From DATCMH01 sp036563505 (GTDB lineage: Bacteria; Pseudomonadota; Alphaproteobacteria; Rhizobiales; Beijerinckiaceae), in contig DATCMH010000018.1 of NCBI GenBank assembly GCA_036563505.1, forward strand, positions 20,034 through 84,033: a DNA stretch of 64,000 nucleotides, given 5' to 3'. A program made the translations under genes and the position numbers. Each line of letters opens with the position of its first letter. Within the stretch, counting starts at the first letter, position 1. Below, in pieces: positions 17,917 through 26,023 of this stretch. The notes below the pieces were generated by a model. It worked only from the letters and a program-made list of their open reading frames with translations. It did not search any database and was not told the DNA's origin.

Positions 17917-20668
17917 GGCGGCCGGCGCTTTGCGCGAGGAGGGCCGCGCGGACCCGGTCGGGCGTCGCCGGCACGCGGCGGATGCGCGCCCCCGTCGCGT
18001 GGTGGATGGCGTTGAGGATCGCCGGAGCGGTGGGGATCAGAGCCTGCTCGCCGATCCCCTTGGCGCCGAAGGGGCCGACGGGGGACGGATCCTCGATCAG
18101 GATCGACTCGATTGGGGGCACGTCGCCGGCCGAGGGGATGAGGTAATCGTGGAGGTTCTCGCCGCGGCCGGGGTGGAACTCCTCCATCAGGGCGAGCCCG
18201 AGCCCCTGCGCGACGCCGCCCTCGATCTGCCCTTCGACCAGAACCGGGTTGATGGCCCGGCCGACATCGTGCGCGGCCGTGATCTTGAGAACCCGCACGA
18301 GGCCGAGCTCGACGTCAACCTCGATCTCGGCCAGATGGGCGCCGCTGCCGTAGACGGCGTAGGGCTCGCCCTGCCCGTCCGGATCGAGCGGCGTGGTCGG
18401 CGGATCGAAGGTTTCTTCCGCCGCGAGCGCGTAGCCGTTCACGTCGAGGGGCAGCGTCCCGAGATCGATGGTGCGGCAATGCCCGCCGTCCTCCACCTCG
18501 ATGCGACCCTCAGCCAGCACGAGCCGGGCATCCGATCCGGCATTGGCGTGGCGCAGGATCGCGGCGCGCAAAGCCCGGCCCGCGCCCTCGGCCGCCTTGC
18601 CGGTGACGAAGGTCTGGCGCGAGGCGGAGGTCTTGCCGCAGTCAGGCGTCAGGTCGGTGTCGGCCGAGAGGAGGTCGAAGCGGGCGAGCGGCACGCCCAG
18701 CGCGTCGGCGCAGATCTGCGCGATCACGGTGTTCGAGCCCTGCCCGATATCGACGGCGCCCTGGTGCAGCGCTACCCGCCCGTCCGGCTTCAAACCGACG
18801 CGGATGGTGGAGGGGTTCGACAGGGAGGTATTGCCGCAGCCGTACCACATGCCGGCGAGGCCGCAGCCGCGGCGTAAATGGCCCGGCGCGCCCGTGTTGA
18901 AGGCTGCGGCTTCTGCCTTGGCGCGCGCCCAATGCGGCCGCAGCGCCTCGAAGCAGGCTTTGATCCCGAAACCCTCGCCCAGCACCTGACCCGTCACCGT
19001 CGGCTGGTCCGGCCGCAGGGCGTTCAGGATGCGGAACTCCAGCGGGTCGACGCCGAGCCCTGCTGCGAGCTCGTCGTAGAGCTGCTCCTGAGTGATCGCG
19101 GCCTGCGGCACCCCGAAGCCGCGGAACGCGCCGGCCGGCACGAGGTGGGTGTGGATCGCCCGGGTTCGCGCGCGGTAGTGCGGGACGAAGTATGGGCCCG
19201 AGGCGTGGACGGGCACCCGGTTCGCCACCGTCGGCCCCCAGGAGGCGTAGGCGCCGGTGTTGAAATCCGCTTCGACGTCCAGCGCCACGAGGCGCCCGTC
19301 CCGGTTTGCCCCGGCCCGCGCCCGGATGCGCGCCGGGTGGCGCTTCGTGGTGGTCATCATGGACTCAGTGCGCGTGTAAACCATGCGCACGGGGCGGTTC
19401 AGGTGCCAGGCGGCGAGGGAGATGAAGGGCTGCACCGAGAGGTCGAGCTTCGAGCCGAAGCCACCGCCGACGGCGGTGGGCACGATCCGCACCGCCTCCG
19501 GCGCGATCCCGAGGATTTTGGCGACGTCGTCCCGGTCCATATAGGGCGACTGAGTGCAGGCCTGGACATGGATGCGGTCGCCGACCCGCTCGGCGAAGCC
19601 AGCCTCCGGCTCGATATAGGCGTGCTCCACGAAGCCCGTCTCGAACTCGCCCGCGACGACCACCTCGGCCGAGGCCAGCGCGGCCTCGGCGTCGCCCCGG
19701 GCGACGCGGCCGCTCACCAGGAGATTGCCGCGGCGCTCCGCGTGAACAAGGGGCGCCTCGGGGGCGAGCGCCTCGTCGAGGGAGACGAGGGCCGGCAGGC
19801 TCTCCCAGGCGACGGGGAAGGCGCCAAGGTCGAGGGCCTCGATCACGGCGGGCTCGCCGACGACAAGGGCCACGGCCTCGCCGCGGAAACGCGCTTCTCG
19901 CTCGGCGAAGACGGGCTGGTCCGCGAAGGGCGGGATCACGCCGAAGCGGTTTTCGCCGGGCACGTCGGCGGCGGTGAAGACGCGCATGATTCCAGGATGA
20001 CGGGTGATGAAATCTTCGAGGTCACCGATCGCGAACCGGGCGCGGTGATGCGGACAGCGCACGGCCCGGGCCAGGAGCGTTCCTGCCGGGATCGCGTCGG
20101 CCCCGAAAACGTCGGTGCCGTCGAGCTTTCGGGTGCCGTCGAGCCGGGCGATGCGGGCACCGACCGCCGCGCCGGCCGCGGGTTCGGAAGCCGGCCTTGC
20201 GGCCCCGACGTCCAGCACCGCGTCGATGATCTTGCGATACCCCGTGCAGCGGCACAGCACCCCGCCGATCGCCTGCAGCACCTCCTCCTCGGAGGGCGCC
20301 GAGGTCTCCCGCAGGAGATGCGTCGCCGACGCCACCATGCCGGGCGTGCAGATGCCGCACTGGGCCGCGCCGTGGCGCAGGAACGAGGCCTGGAGGCGCT
20401 GCGCGGTGCCGCAGGCTTCGGTCAATCCCTCGATCGTCTCGACCGCGCATCCTTGGACTTGGCCCGCCGCCACGAGGCAGGCGCAGACCGGGGCGCCGTC
20501 GAGGAGAACGGTGCAGGCGCCGCAATCGCCGGCGTCGCAGCCGACCTTGGTGCCCGTCAGGCCGACATCCTCCCGCAGAACCTTGCTCAGGCGGGCGCCC
20601 GGAGAGGCCGGCACGGCAACCGCGGCGCCGTTGAGCGTGAAGGTGAGGAGGGGCGCAGCGCGGTGCAT
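17909..20668 (-). CDS. Molybdenum hydroxylase, fused 2Fe-2S and Mo-cofactor subunits (predicted nicotinate dehydrogenase)
   Basis: 919 residues of the xanthine dehydrogenase family. Residues 1-155 form the 2Fe-2S subunit: Cys44, 49, 52 and 64 bind the plant-type cluster, and Cys104, 107, 139 and 141 the second. Residues about 165-919 form the Mo subunit, with GGGFGSK, GAFRGFGVPQ and a C-terminal GAKGIGEQ carrying the expected catalytic glutamate. The FAD subunit is the preceding gene, 10 bases away. These enzymes hydroxylate heterocycles with water. With Hnr- and enamidase-like partners, nicotinate to 6-hydroxynicotinate is the best guess. The ATG at 20668 was chosen because it starts the conserved domain. 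Confidence 0.85.
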   Translation of the reverse strand: MHRAAPLLTFTLNGAAVAVPASPGARLSKVLREDVGLTGTKVGCDAGDCGACTVLLDGAPVCACLVAAGQVQGCAVETIEGLTEACGTAQRLQASFLRHGAAQCGICTPGMVASATHLLRETSAPSEEEVLQAIGGVLCRCTGYRKIIDAVLDVGAARPASEPAAGAAVGARIARLDGTRKLDGTDVFGADAIPAGTLLARAVRCPHHRARFAIGDLEDFITRHPGIMRVFTAADVPGENRFGVIPPFADQPVFAEREARFRGEAVALVVGEPAVIEALDLGAFPVAWESLPALVSLDEALAPEAPLVHAERRGNLLVSGRVARGDAEAALASAEVVVAGEFETGFVEHAYIEPEAGFAERVGDRIHVQACTQSPYMDRDDVAKILGIAPEAVRIVPTAVGGGFGSKLDLSVQPFISLAAWHLNRPVRMVYTRTESMMTTTKRHPARIRARAGANRDGRLVALDVEADFNTGAYASWGPTVANRVPVHASGPYFVPHYRARTRAIHTHLVPAGAFRGFGVPQAAITQEQLYDELAAGLGVDPLEFRILNALRPDQPTVTGQVLGEGFGIKACFEALRPHWARAKAEAAAFNTGAPGHLRRGCGLAGMWYGCGNTSLSNPSTIRVGLKPDGRVALHQGAVDIGQGSNTVIAQICADALGVPLARFDLLSADTDLTPDCGKTSASRQTFVTGKAAEGAGRALRAAILRHANAGSDARLVLAEGRIEVEDGGHCRTIDLGTLPLDVNGYALAAEETFDPPTTPLDPDGQGEPYAVYGSGAHLAEIEVDVELGLVRVLKITAAHDVGRAINPVLVEGQIEGGVAQGLGLALMEEFHPGRGENLHDYLIPSAGDVPPIESILIEDPSPVGPFGAKGIGEQALIPTAPAILNAIHHATGARIRRVPATPDRVRAALLAQSAGRHD

Positions 20669-20678
20669 CGTCAGGCCT

Positions 20679-21509
20679 TCAAGCGACGCAGGCGTCGAGC
20701 GCCCGGCGCACGAGGTGCAGCGCGGCCTCGCGGCGGTAAGCGCTCGTGGCGCGCAGATCGTCGATCGGCGCGAGGTCCGCGCAATGCCGCTCCTCCGCGA
20801 TCGATCCAAGGCCGGGGCGCACGGGGTGCCCGACGAGGGCAGCCTCGAGCTCCGGCAGGCGCCGCGCCACCGCCGAGCAGGAGCCGACGGCGATCCGGGC
20901 CGCGCGCACCCGGCCCCGTTCGTCGGCCTCGACGAGGGCCGCCACCATGGCGATCGAGATCACGAGGAAGCGCCGCGCCCCAAGCTTCAGGAAGGCGGAA
21001 CGGCCCGCGTCGAGGGTGCGCGGCACGATGACGGCCGTCACGAGTTCGTCCGGGCGCCGCGTCGTGGCGCGGCTTCCCCGGATGAACTGGGCCAGAGGCT
21101 CGCGCCGGGTGCCGGCCCGGGAGGCGAGCTCGACCTCGGCGTCGAGGATCAGGAGCGGCGGCACGCCGTCCGCGGCGGGCGAGGCGTTGCAGAGATTGCC
21201 GGCGAGCGTCCCCCGGGTCTGGACCTGCATCGATCCCACCTCCCGCGCGGCCTGCTGCAAGGCGCGGAGCGAGGGCGGCAGGGGGGCCCGGGTGATCTCG
21301 CTCCAGGTCGCGCGCGCGCCGAAGCGGATCTCGGTGTCGCGGATCGCGATGCCGGCGAGCTCCGGCAAGGCCGTGACGTCGAGAACGCGGGGCGGGAAGG
21401 GGCGCTCACCGAGCGCGGGGAAGAAGTCGGTGCCCCCTGAGAGCACGGGCGCGGGCCCGGCCGAGAGGGCGTCCAGGGCCTCGTCCAGCGTGGTGGGCCG
21501 CAGGTACAT
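20679..21509 (-). CDS. Molybdenum hydroxylase FAD-binding subunit
   Basis: 276 residues of the CoxM/XdhB-type FAD-binding subunit. The FAD segments APVLSGGTDFFPAL and TRGTLAGNLCNASPAADGVPPLLILDAEVEL are present, followed by the CO dehydrogenase flavoprotein C-terminal domain. It passes electrons from the Fe-S clusters of the Mo subunit encoded next to its final acceptor. The start MYLRPTTLDEAL is the usual N-terminus for the family, and a longer reading would run through the palindrome upstream. It is the first gene of a six-gene operon ending with the AA_synth pair, and a GntR-type palindrome lies about 30 bases before it. Confidence 0.9.
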   Translation of the reverse strand: MYLRPTTLDEALDALSAGPAPVLSGGTDFFPALGERPFPPRVLDVTALPELAGIAIRDTEIRFGARATWSEITRAPLPPSLRALQQAAREVGSMQVQTRGTLAGNLCNASPAADGVPPLLILDAEVELASRAGTRREPLAQFIRGSRATTRRPDELVTAVIVPRTLDAGRSAFLKLGARRFLVISIAMVAALVEADERGRVRAARIAVGSCSAVARRLPELEAALVGHPVRPGLGSIAEERHCADLAPIDDLRATSAYRREAALHLVRRALDACVA

Positions 21510-21539
21510 GGCTCGCGTCGCGCCGCCCCTGATAAACGT

Positions 21540-21551
21540 TGGTATACAAAC
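21540..21551. promoter_or_regulatory. GntR-type operator candidate, site 2
   Basis: TGGTATACAAAC, with the preceding T giving TTGGTATACAAA, differs at one position from the perfect palindrome TTTGTATACAAA. It lies about 30 bases before the start codon of the FAD subunit, where a bound repressor would block the promoter of the six-gene catabolic operon. Confidence 0.65.
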
Positions 21552-21621
21552 GAGGGTGCGCCCGGCACCCGGCCCTGTCAACAGCGTCGCAGATGTCCCG
21601 CTTGGGCGTACCCGGCCAGGA

Positions 21622-22395
21622 TCACCGCTCGGCGAAAGCCTTCTCGACGACGAACTGGCCGGGCTCGCCCTGGTTGCCCTCGGCGAAGCCGCGCTCGAGA
21701 AGCAGGTTCTTGGTGTCGCGCAGCATCTCGGGGCTGCCGCAGATCATCGCCCTGTCCCGGGCAGGGTCGAGGTCGGGGAGCCCGAGCTCGGCCGGCAGCT
21801 TTCCGGAAGCGAGAAGGTCCGTGACGCGGCCGCGGTTGCGGAAGGGCTGGCGGGTGACGGTGGGATAGTAGATCAGTTGCCGGCTCACGGCCTCGCCCAG
21901 GAACTCGTCCTGCGGCAGGTCGCGGGTGATCGTCTCGCCGTAGGCGAGTTCCGAGACTTGCCGGCAGCCGTGCACCAGCACGACCGTCTCGAAGCGCTCG
22001 TAGGTCTCCGGATCCTTGATGATGGACAGGAAAGGCGCGAGACCCGTGCCGGTGCCGAGCAGATACAGGATGCGCCCGTCCTCCAGGTTATCGAGAACCA
22101 GCGTGCCGGTGGTCTTGCGCCCGACGAGGATGGCGTCGCCCTCGCGCAGGTGCTGCAGGCGCGAGGTCAAGGGCCCGTCCGGCACCTTGATCGAGAAGAA
22201 CTCGAGGGTGTCCTCGTGGTTGGCGCTCGCCAAGCTGTAGGCCCGCAGCAGGGGCCGTCCTTCCACCTCCAAACCGATCATCGCGAACTGGCCGTTGCGG
22301 AAGCGGAAGGCGGGATTGCGCGTCGTGGTGAAACTGAAGAGGGTGTCGGTCCAGTGGCGAACCGACAGCACGGATTCCTGGTGGAACGCGCTCAT
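21622..22395 (-). CDS. fpr: Ferredoxin-NADP+ reductase
   Basis: 257 residues of the bacterial FPR family, exchanging electrons between NADPH and ferredoxin or flavodoxin. The FAD-binding motif is RAYSLAS (about residues 50-56), the pyrophosphate/NADP region GTGTGLAPFLSII, and the C-terminal region contains CGSPEMLRDTKNLL. It ends 112 bases before the Mo-hydroxylase operon on the same strand and diverges from the enamidase gene across a perfect GntR-type palindrome. Since 6-hydroxynicotinate reductase uses reduced ferredoxin, this enzyme is the obvious electron feeder for it. A general FPR role in oxidative stress is the alternative. Confidence 0.9.
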   Translation of the reverse strand: MSAFHQESVLSVRHWTDTLFSFTTTRNPAFRFRNGQFAMIGLEVEGRPLLRAYSLASANHEDTLEFFSIKVPDGPLTSRLQHLREGDAILVGRKTTGTLVLDNLEDGRILYLLGTGTGLAPFLSIIKDPETYERFETVVLVHGCRQVSELAYGETITRDLPQDEFLGEAVSRQLIYYPTVTRQPFRNRGRVTDLLASGKLPAELGLPDLDPARDRAMICGSPEMLRDTKNLLLERGFAEGNQGEPGQFVVEKAFAER

Positions 22396-22448
22396 GGCAC
22401 CCAAGCTCCCGATCGGCGGGCGGAGCCGCCTTGCGTGGGTCAATCATG

Positions 22449-22460
22449 TTTGTATACAAA
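22449..22460. promoter_or_regulatory. GntR-type operator, site 3 (perfect palindrome)
   Basis: TTTGTATACAAA, a perfect 12-base palindrome in the 127-base gap between the divergent ferredoxin reductase and enamidase genes, 54 and 63 bases from their start codons. Operators with a central GTATAC and flanking T/A tracts are typical of FadR/FCD-class GntR repressors. No GntR gene was found in the window, so the regulator is encoded elsewhere. Confidence 0.75.
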
Positions 22461-22522
22461 TGAATATCGCGCCGCAGCCGCAGCGTCAAGGGCGCTCTGG
22501 CTGACGCGGGGGAGAGACGTCC

Positions 22523-23719
22523 ATGGCCCATGACGAGCCCGCCGGAGCGGCTGCCGGCAAGTTGGTGATCCGCAACATCGGCCTCGTGCTGAGCGGCGAC
22601 ATCGAACGGCCGATCCTCGAAGCGGACACCCTCGTCGCTGTCGACGGCCGGATCAGCTTCATCGGCCGCGCCCAAGACGCGGATGTCGAGGGCGCCACCA
22701 CGATCATCGACGCGCAGGGCACGGCCCTCGCGCCCGGCCTCATCGACAGCCACGTCCACCCCGTGGCCGGCGACTGGACGCCACGCCAGAGCCAGCTCGG
22801 CTGGATCGACAGCACGCTCCACGGCGGCGTCACGACGATGATCTCGGCGGGCGAGGTCCACACGCCCGGGCGCCCGAAGGACGTGGTGGGGCTCAAAGCC
22901 ATGGCGATCTTCGCCAGCCGCGCCTTCACGGCCTTCCGGCCGGGCGGGGTGAAAGTTCATGCCGGCGCCCCCGTCATCGAGCCAGGCATGGAGGAGCACG
23001 ATTTCGCCGAACTCGCGGCGGCCGGCGTCAAGCTGCTGGGCGAGGTGGGCTTAGGGGGCGTCAAGGACGGGCCCACCGCGCGCAAGATGGTGGCGTGGGC
23101 GCGAAAGTACGGCATCCAGAGCACGATCCACACGGGCGGGCCCTCGATCCCGGGGTCCGGGCTCATCGGGGCCGACGTGGTGCTGGAGGCCGACACGGAC
23201 GTGGTCGGCCACATCAACGGCGGGCACACGGCCCTGCCGGACCGGGAGATCCGCTGCATCTGCGAGGGCTGCCGGCGGGGCCTCGAGATCGTCCACAACG
23301 GCAACGAGCGGGCGGCGCTCTACACGCTGCGCACGGCCAAGGAAATGGGCCAGCTCGAGCGGGTGATCCTCGGCACCGACGGGCCGGCGGGGTCGGGCGT
23401 CCAGCCGCTCGGCATCCTGCGCATGGTGGCGATGCTCTCGTCGCTCGGCGACGTTCCCGCCGAGACGGCGTTGTGCTTTGCCACCGGCAACACGGCGCGG
23501 ATGCGCAGCCTCGATTGCGGCCTCCTGGAGGTCGGGCGCGCGGCGGATTTCGTGCTGATGGACAAGGCGCAGCACTCGGCCGGCCGCGACCTCCTCGACA
23601 GCCTCCAGCTCGGCGACCTGCCCGGCATAGGCATGACGATCATCGACGGGATCGTGCGCACCGGACGGAGCCGCAACACGCCGCCGGCGACGAAGGTGCC
23701 CCAAGTGGTGGGTGCCTGA
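22523..23719 (+). CDS. ena: Enamidase (6-oxo-tetrahydronicotinate amidohydrolase)
   Basis: 398 residues of the amidohydrolase superfamily with strong resemblance, as I recall it, to Eubacterium barkeri enamidase: IRNIGLVLSGDI, HGGVTTMISAGEVHTPGRPKD and the C-terminal RSRNTPPA are characteristic. Metal-site residues are His77 and His79 (DSHVH), Glu174 (GEVGLG), His203 (IHTGG), His230 (GHINGG) and Asp286 (GTDGP). The enzyme hydrolyses 1,4,5,6-tetrahydro-6-oxonicotinate to ammonia and 2-formylglutarate, opening the ring. A strong ribosome site (GGGGGAGAG) precedes the ATG. It is alone on its strand, divergent from the ferredoxin reductase under a shared operator. Confidence 0.88.
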   Translation: MAHDEPAGAAAGKLVIRNIGLVLSGDIERPILEADTLVAVDGRISFIGRAQDADVEGATTIIDAQGTALAPGLIDSHVHPVAGDWTPRQSQLGWIDSTLHGGVTTMISAGEVHTPGRPKDVVGLKAMAIFASRAFTAFRPGGVKVHAGAPVIEPGMEEHDFAELAAAGVKLLGEVGLGGVKDGPTARKMVAWARKYGIQSTIHTGGPSIPGSGLIGADVVLEADTDVVGHINGGHTALPDREIRCICEGCRRGLEIVHNGNERAALYTLRTAKEMGQLERVILGTDGPAGSGVQPLGILRMVAMLSSLGDVPAETALCFATGNTARMRSLDCGLLEVGRAADFVLMDKAQHSAGRDLLDSLQLGDLPGIGMTIIDGIVRTGRSRNTPPATKVPQVVGA

Positions 23720-23723
23720 TCCG

Positions 23724-24182
23724 TCAGACGAAGCCGATGGCGCGGCCCGCCACCAGCACCGCGAGCCAGAGGAGAAGGGAGGCGCCGGCCCTGATCCGGG
23801 CTCCCGCGGGCACCACGCCCTCGGCGAAGGCCGCCCGCAGCCCGCCGGCATGCTGGAGCGCGACGTTCACGAGGGCGAAGCCTAAGAGCCCGAGCTTGGC
23901 GAGGAAGGCCGGGTTACTGAAATATTCCGACGGGCGCACGGTGAAGAGCAGGGCACCGGTCGCGAGCGCGAGCGCGAGCCCCGCCGCCGCCGCGCGCGAC
24001 AGGAACGGCCCGATCACCGCGAGGGGTGCTGCCCGGAACAGGCCGACGAGGCGGAGATCGAGGGGCAGGATCGCGCCGATCAGCAGGCCGAGCCCCAGGA
24101 TGTGGGCGGCGTTGACCAGCATGTAGGCCGTGCCCGACTGGCGCAGCAACGGCAGCGCCAGCCAGGCGTCGAGGGAGCTCAC
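23724..24182 (-). CDS. DUF6644-like integral membrane protein
   Basis: 152 residues with about four hydrophobic segments (near residues 20-45, 55-80, 90-115 and 130-150), starting with GTG. I recognise the general DUF6644 look (NAAHILGLGLLIGAILPLDLRL) but no catalytic motif. It follows the small exported protein gene by 15 bases, and the two are presumably co-transcribed. It converges with the enamidase gene, with 4 bases between stops, and is unlikely to belong to that regulon. Confidence 0.75.
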   Translation of the reverse strand: MSSLDAWLALPLLRQSGTAYMLVNAAHILGLGLLIGAILPLDLRLVGLFRAAPLAVIGPFLSRAAAAGLALALATGALLFTVRPSEYFSNPAFLAKLGLLGFALVNVALQHAGGLRAAFAEGVVPAGARIRAGASLLLWLAVLVAGRAIGFV

Positions 24183-24197
24183 GCGCCGAAAGCGGCG

Positions 24198-24584
24198 TCA
24201 GTTCGTGCGGATGCGCTCCGGATACATGTCGTAGGTGCGGCCGGCGACGGTGATGCGCACGGCTTTCATGTGCTTCGTCGCCTTGTCGAGATTGCGGTTG
24301 CCGAGCACCGTGATCGCGTCGCCGGCCTTCGCTGCCTCAGCCGTGAAGCCGGAACGCTGGGTCTGATTCGGGTTGCCGAGGTCGATCTGCCAGACCGCAC
24401 CCTCCTTGTCGGCCACCTGCAGCGAGGGATGCGGGGGCGCCATGGAGACGGAACGCAGGGTGCCCTCGAGCGTCGTCTGCTGCTCCTCGGCCCAGGACCA
24501 GCCGTGGTGGGCGGCGGCGCCCGTCGCCGCAACGGCGGCGAGAAGCGAGAGCGCGAGGGCGTGGCGTCGGGCGCGAGGCGTCAT
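24198..24584 (-). CDS. DUF6152-like exported protein
   Basis: 128 residues with a signal peptide ending at about GAAAHHGW, followed by a small beta-rich domain (TLEGTLRSVSMAPPHPSLQV, KAGDAITVLGNRN, MKAVRITVAGRTYDMYPERI). Proteins with this AHHGWSWAEE N-terminus are filed under DUF6152 and are often next to DUF6644-type membrane proteins, as here. A periplasmic binding or chaperone-like domain is plausible. No function is known. Confidence 0.75.
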   Translation of the reverse strand: MTPRARRHALALSLLAAVAATGAAAHHGWSWAEEQQTTLEGTLRSVSMAPPHPSLQVADKEGAVWQIDLGNPNQTQRSGFTAEAAKAGDAITVLGNRNLDKATKHMKAVRITVAGRTYDMYPERIRTN

Positions 24585-24726
24585 CGGGAAGGCTCCATCG
24601 TTGACAAGGGCTCGCCCGGGATATGAGGCGCGCCGGCGCGGAGGGAAAGAGCCGCGCTTCGTGCGCTTGGGCGTCTGGACCTCCGCCGCCGATCACGCCT
24701 GCGCGAGGGGATCGAAGCCGGCAGGC

Positions 24727-25608
24727 CTACCCCTCGCCCCGGATCATCTCGATGATGCCGGAAAAGTCGGTGCCGCCTTCGCCCTGGCCGTTGTGGAGGG
24801 CATAGAGTTGCGCGGCCTGGGCGCCGAGGGGCGTCACGGCGCCGGCTGCGGCCGCGGCTTCCTGCGCGAGCTTCAGGTCCTTCAGCATCAGCGCGGAGGC
24901 GAAGCCCGGCTTGTAGCCGTTGTTCGCCGGCGAGGTCGGCACGGGGCCGGGCACGGGGCAGTAGGTGGTGAGCGACCAGCACTGGCCCGAGGAGGTCGAG
25001 GCGACGTCGAACAGCGCCTGATGCGAGAGCCCGAGCTTTTCCGCCAGCACGAAGGCTTCGGCGACGCCGATCATCGAGATGCCGAGGATCATGTTGTTGC
25101 AGATCTTCGCCGCCTGGCCGGCGCCGGCCTCGCCGCAATGGACGACCTTGCGGCCCATCTGACTCAAGATCGGCTCGGCCTTGGCGAAGGCCTCCGTGCT
25201 GCCGCCGCACATGAAGGTGAGCGTTCCGGCCGTTGCCCCGCCGACGCCGCCCGAGACGGGGGCGTCAAGGGAGAGGCAGCCCCGCTCGGCCGCCATCGCG
25301 TGGGTTTTTCGCGCGCTCTCGACGTCGATGGTGGAGGAGTCGATCACGAGCGTGCCGGCCGGCAGAGCGCCCAGGATCTCGGACCAGACCTGGAGCACGT
25401 GCTTGCCCGCGGGCAGCATCGTGACCACCACCTCGGCTCCCGCGCAAGCCTCGCCCACCGCGGCGGCCACCGTCACGCCAGCCGTGCGCGCGGCTGCCAG
25501 CGCCGCCTCGCCGAGGTCGAAGCCCTTCACCTCGTGCCCCGCCTTGACGAGGTTGGCGGCCATCGGCCCGCCCATGTTGCCGAGGCCGACGAAGGCGATG
25601 GTGGTCAT
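24727..25608 (-). CDS. mmsB: 3-hydroxyisobutyrate dehydrogenase
   Basis: 293 residues. Rossmann motif GLGNMGGPMAANL at the N-terminus, substrate-binding DAPVSGGVGGATAGTL, catalytic lysine in GQAAKICNN, and a helical C-terminal domain. It oxidises 3-hydroxyisobutyrate to methylmalonate semialdehyde with NAD+ in valine breakdown. The pathway partners, an isobutyryl-CoA-type dehydrogenase and mmsA, are encoded upstream on the same strand. The related 2-hydroxymethylglutarate dehydrogenase of the anaerobic nicotinate pathway belongs to the same family, but the context favours valine catabolism. Confidence 0.88.
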   Translation of the reverse strand: MTTIAFVGLGNMGGPMAANLVKAGHEVKGFDLGEAALAAARTAGVTVAAAVGEACAGAEVVVTMLPAGKHVLQVWSEILGALPAGTLVIDSSTIDVESARKTHAMAAERGCLSLDAPVSGGVGGATAGTLTFMCGGSTEAFAKAEPILSQMGRKVVHCGEAGAGQAAKICNNMILGISMIGVAEAFVLAEKLGLSHQALFDVASTSSGQCWSLTTYCPVPGPVPTSPANNGYKPGFASALMLKDLKLAQEAAAAAGAVTPLGAQAAQLYALHNGQGEGGTDFSGIIEMIRGEG

Positions 25609-25651
25609 GTGGCGTCAACTCCCGCTGATGGTTCGGTGAAGAGTGAGGCGG

Positions 25652-26023
25652 TCAGGCGCGTCCCGCAGTCCAGAGCGTTCCAACGAGCAGGAAGCCGTAG
25701 AACCAGAGCGCCAGCGATCCGAAGACCTTGTCGAGGGCGGGATCGAGCCCGGGGAAGAAAACGGCGAAATGCGAGGCGACCGCCGCCAACACGAGTAGGC
25801 CCGGCACGGCGGCGAGCCCACCCACCCGCGCCGCCTCCATCGCCCGCGCCCGCGCGAGGCGGTGGGCGACGAGGCCGAACGCGAGTCCGAGGATCGCGGC
25901 GCCGGTGAAGTTGAGCTGGAACGCCCGCCGGCCGGTGACGAAGAACAAAGGTCCCGCGACGTAGAACAAGAGCAGGATCGCGGCGGCGAGCGCGAAGCCG
26001 AGGGCGAGCGCGCGCAGGGTCAT
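25652..26023 (-). CDS. Small integral membrane protein, unknown
   Basis: 123 residues with about four transmembrane segments (near residues 5-28, 38-54, 68-92 and 100-118). No family was recognised with confidence. The ATG overlaps the stop of the acyl-CoA dehydrogenase gene (ATGA), so it is translationally coupled to it, and mmsB follows 43 bases later. The conserved-looking FFPGLDPALDKVFGSLALWFYGF block is near the C-terminus. Its membrane position and coupling to fatty-acyl metabolism give no firm function. Confidence 0.7.
   Translation of the reverse strand: MTLRALALGFALAAAILLLFYVAGPLFFVTGRRAFQLNFTGAAILGLAFGLVAHRLARARAMEAARVGGLAAVPGLLVLAAVASHFAVFFPGLDPALDKVFGSLALWFYGFLLVGTLWTAGRA

Noticed and set aside
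24727..25608. 2-(hydroxymethyl)glutarate dehydrogenase of the anaerobic nicotinate pathway.
   Set aside because: The same protein family, but the neighbouring acyl-CoA dehydrogenase and mmsA favour 3-hydroxyisobutyrate dehydrogenase, and it lacks the GntR-type operator.
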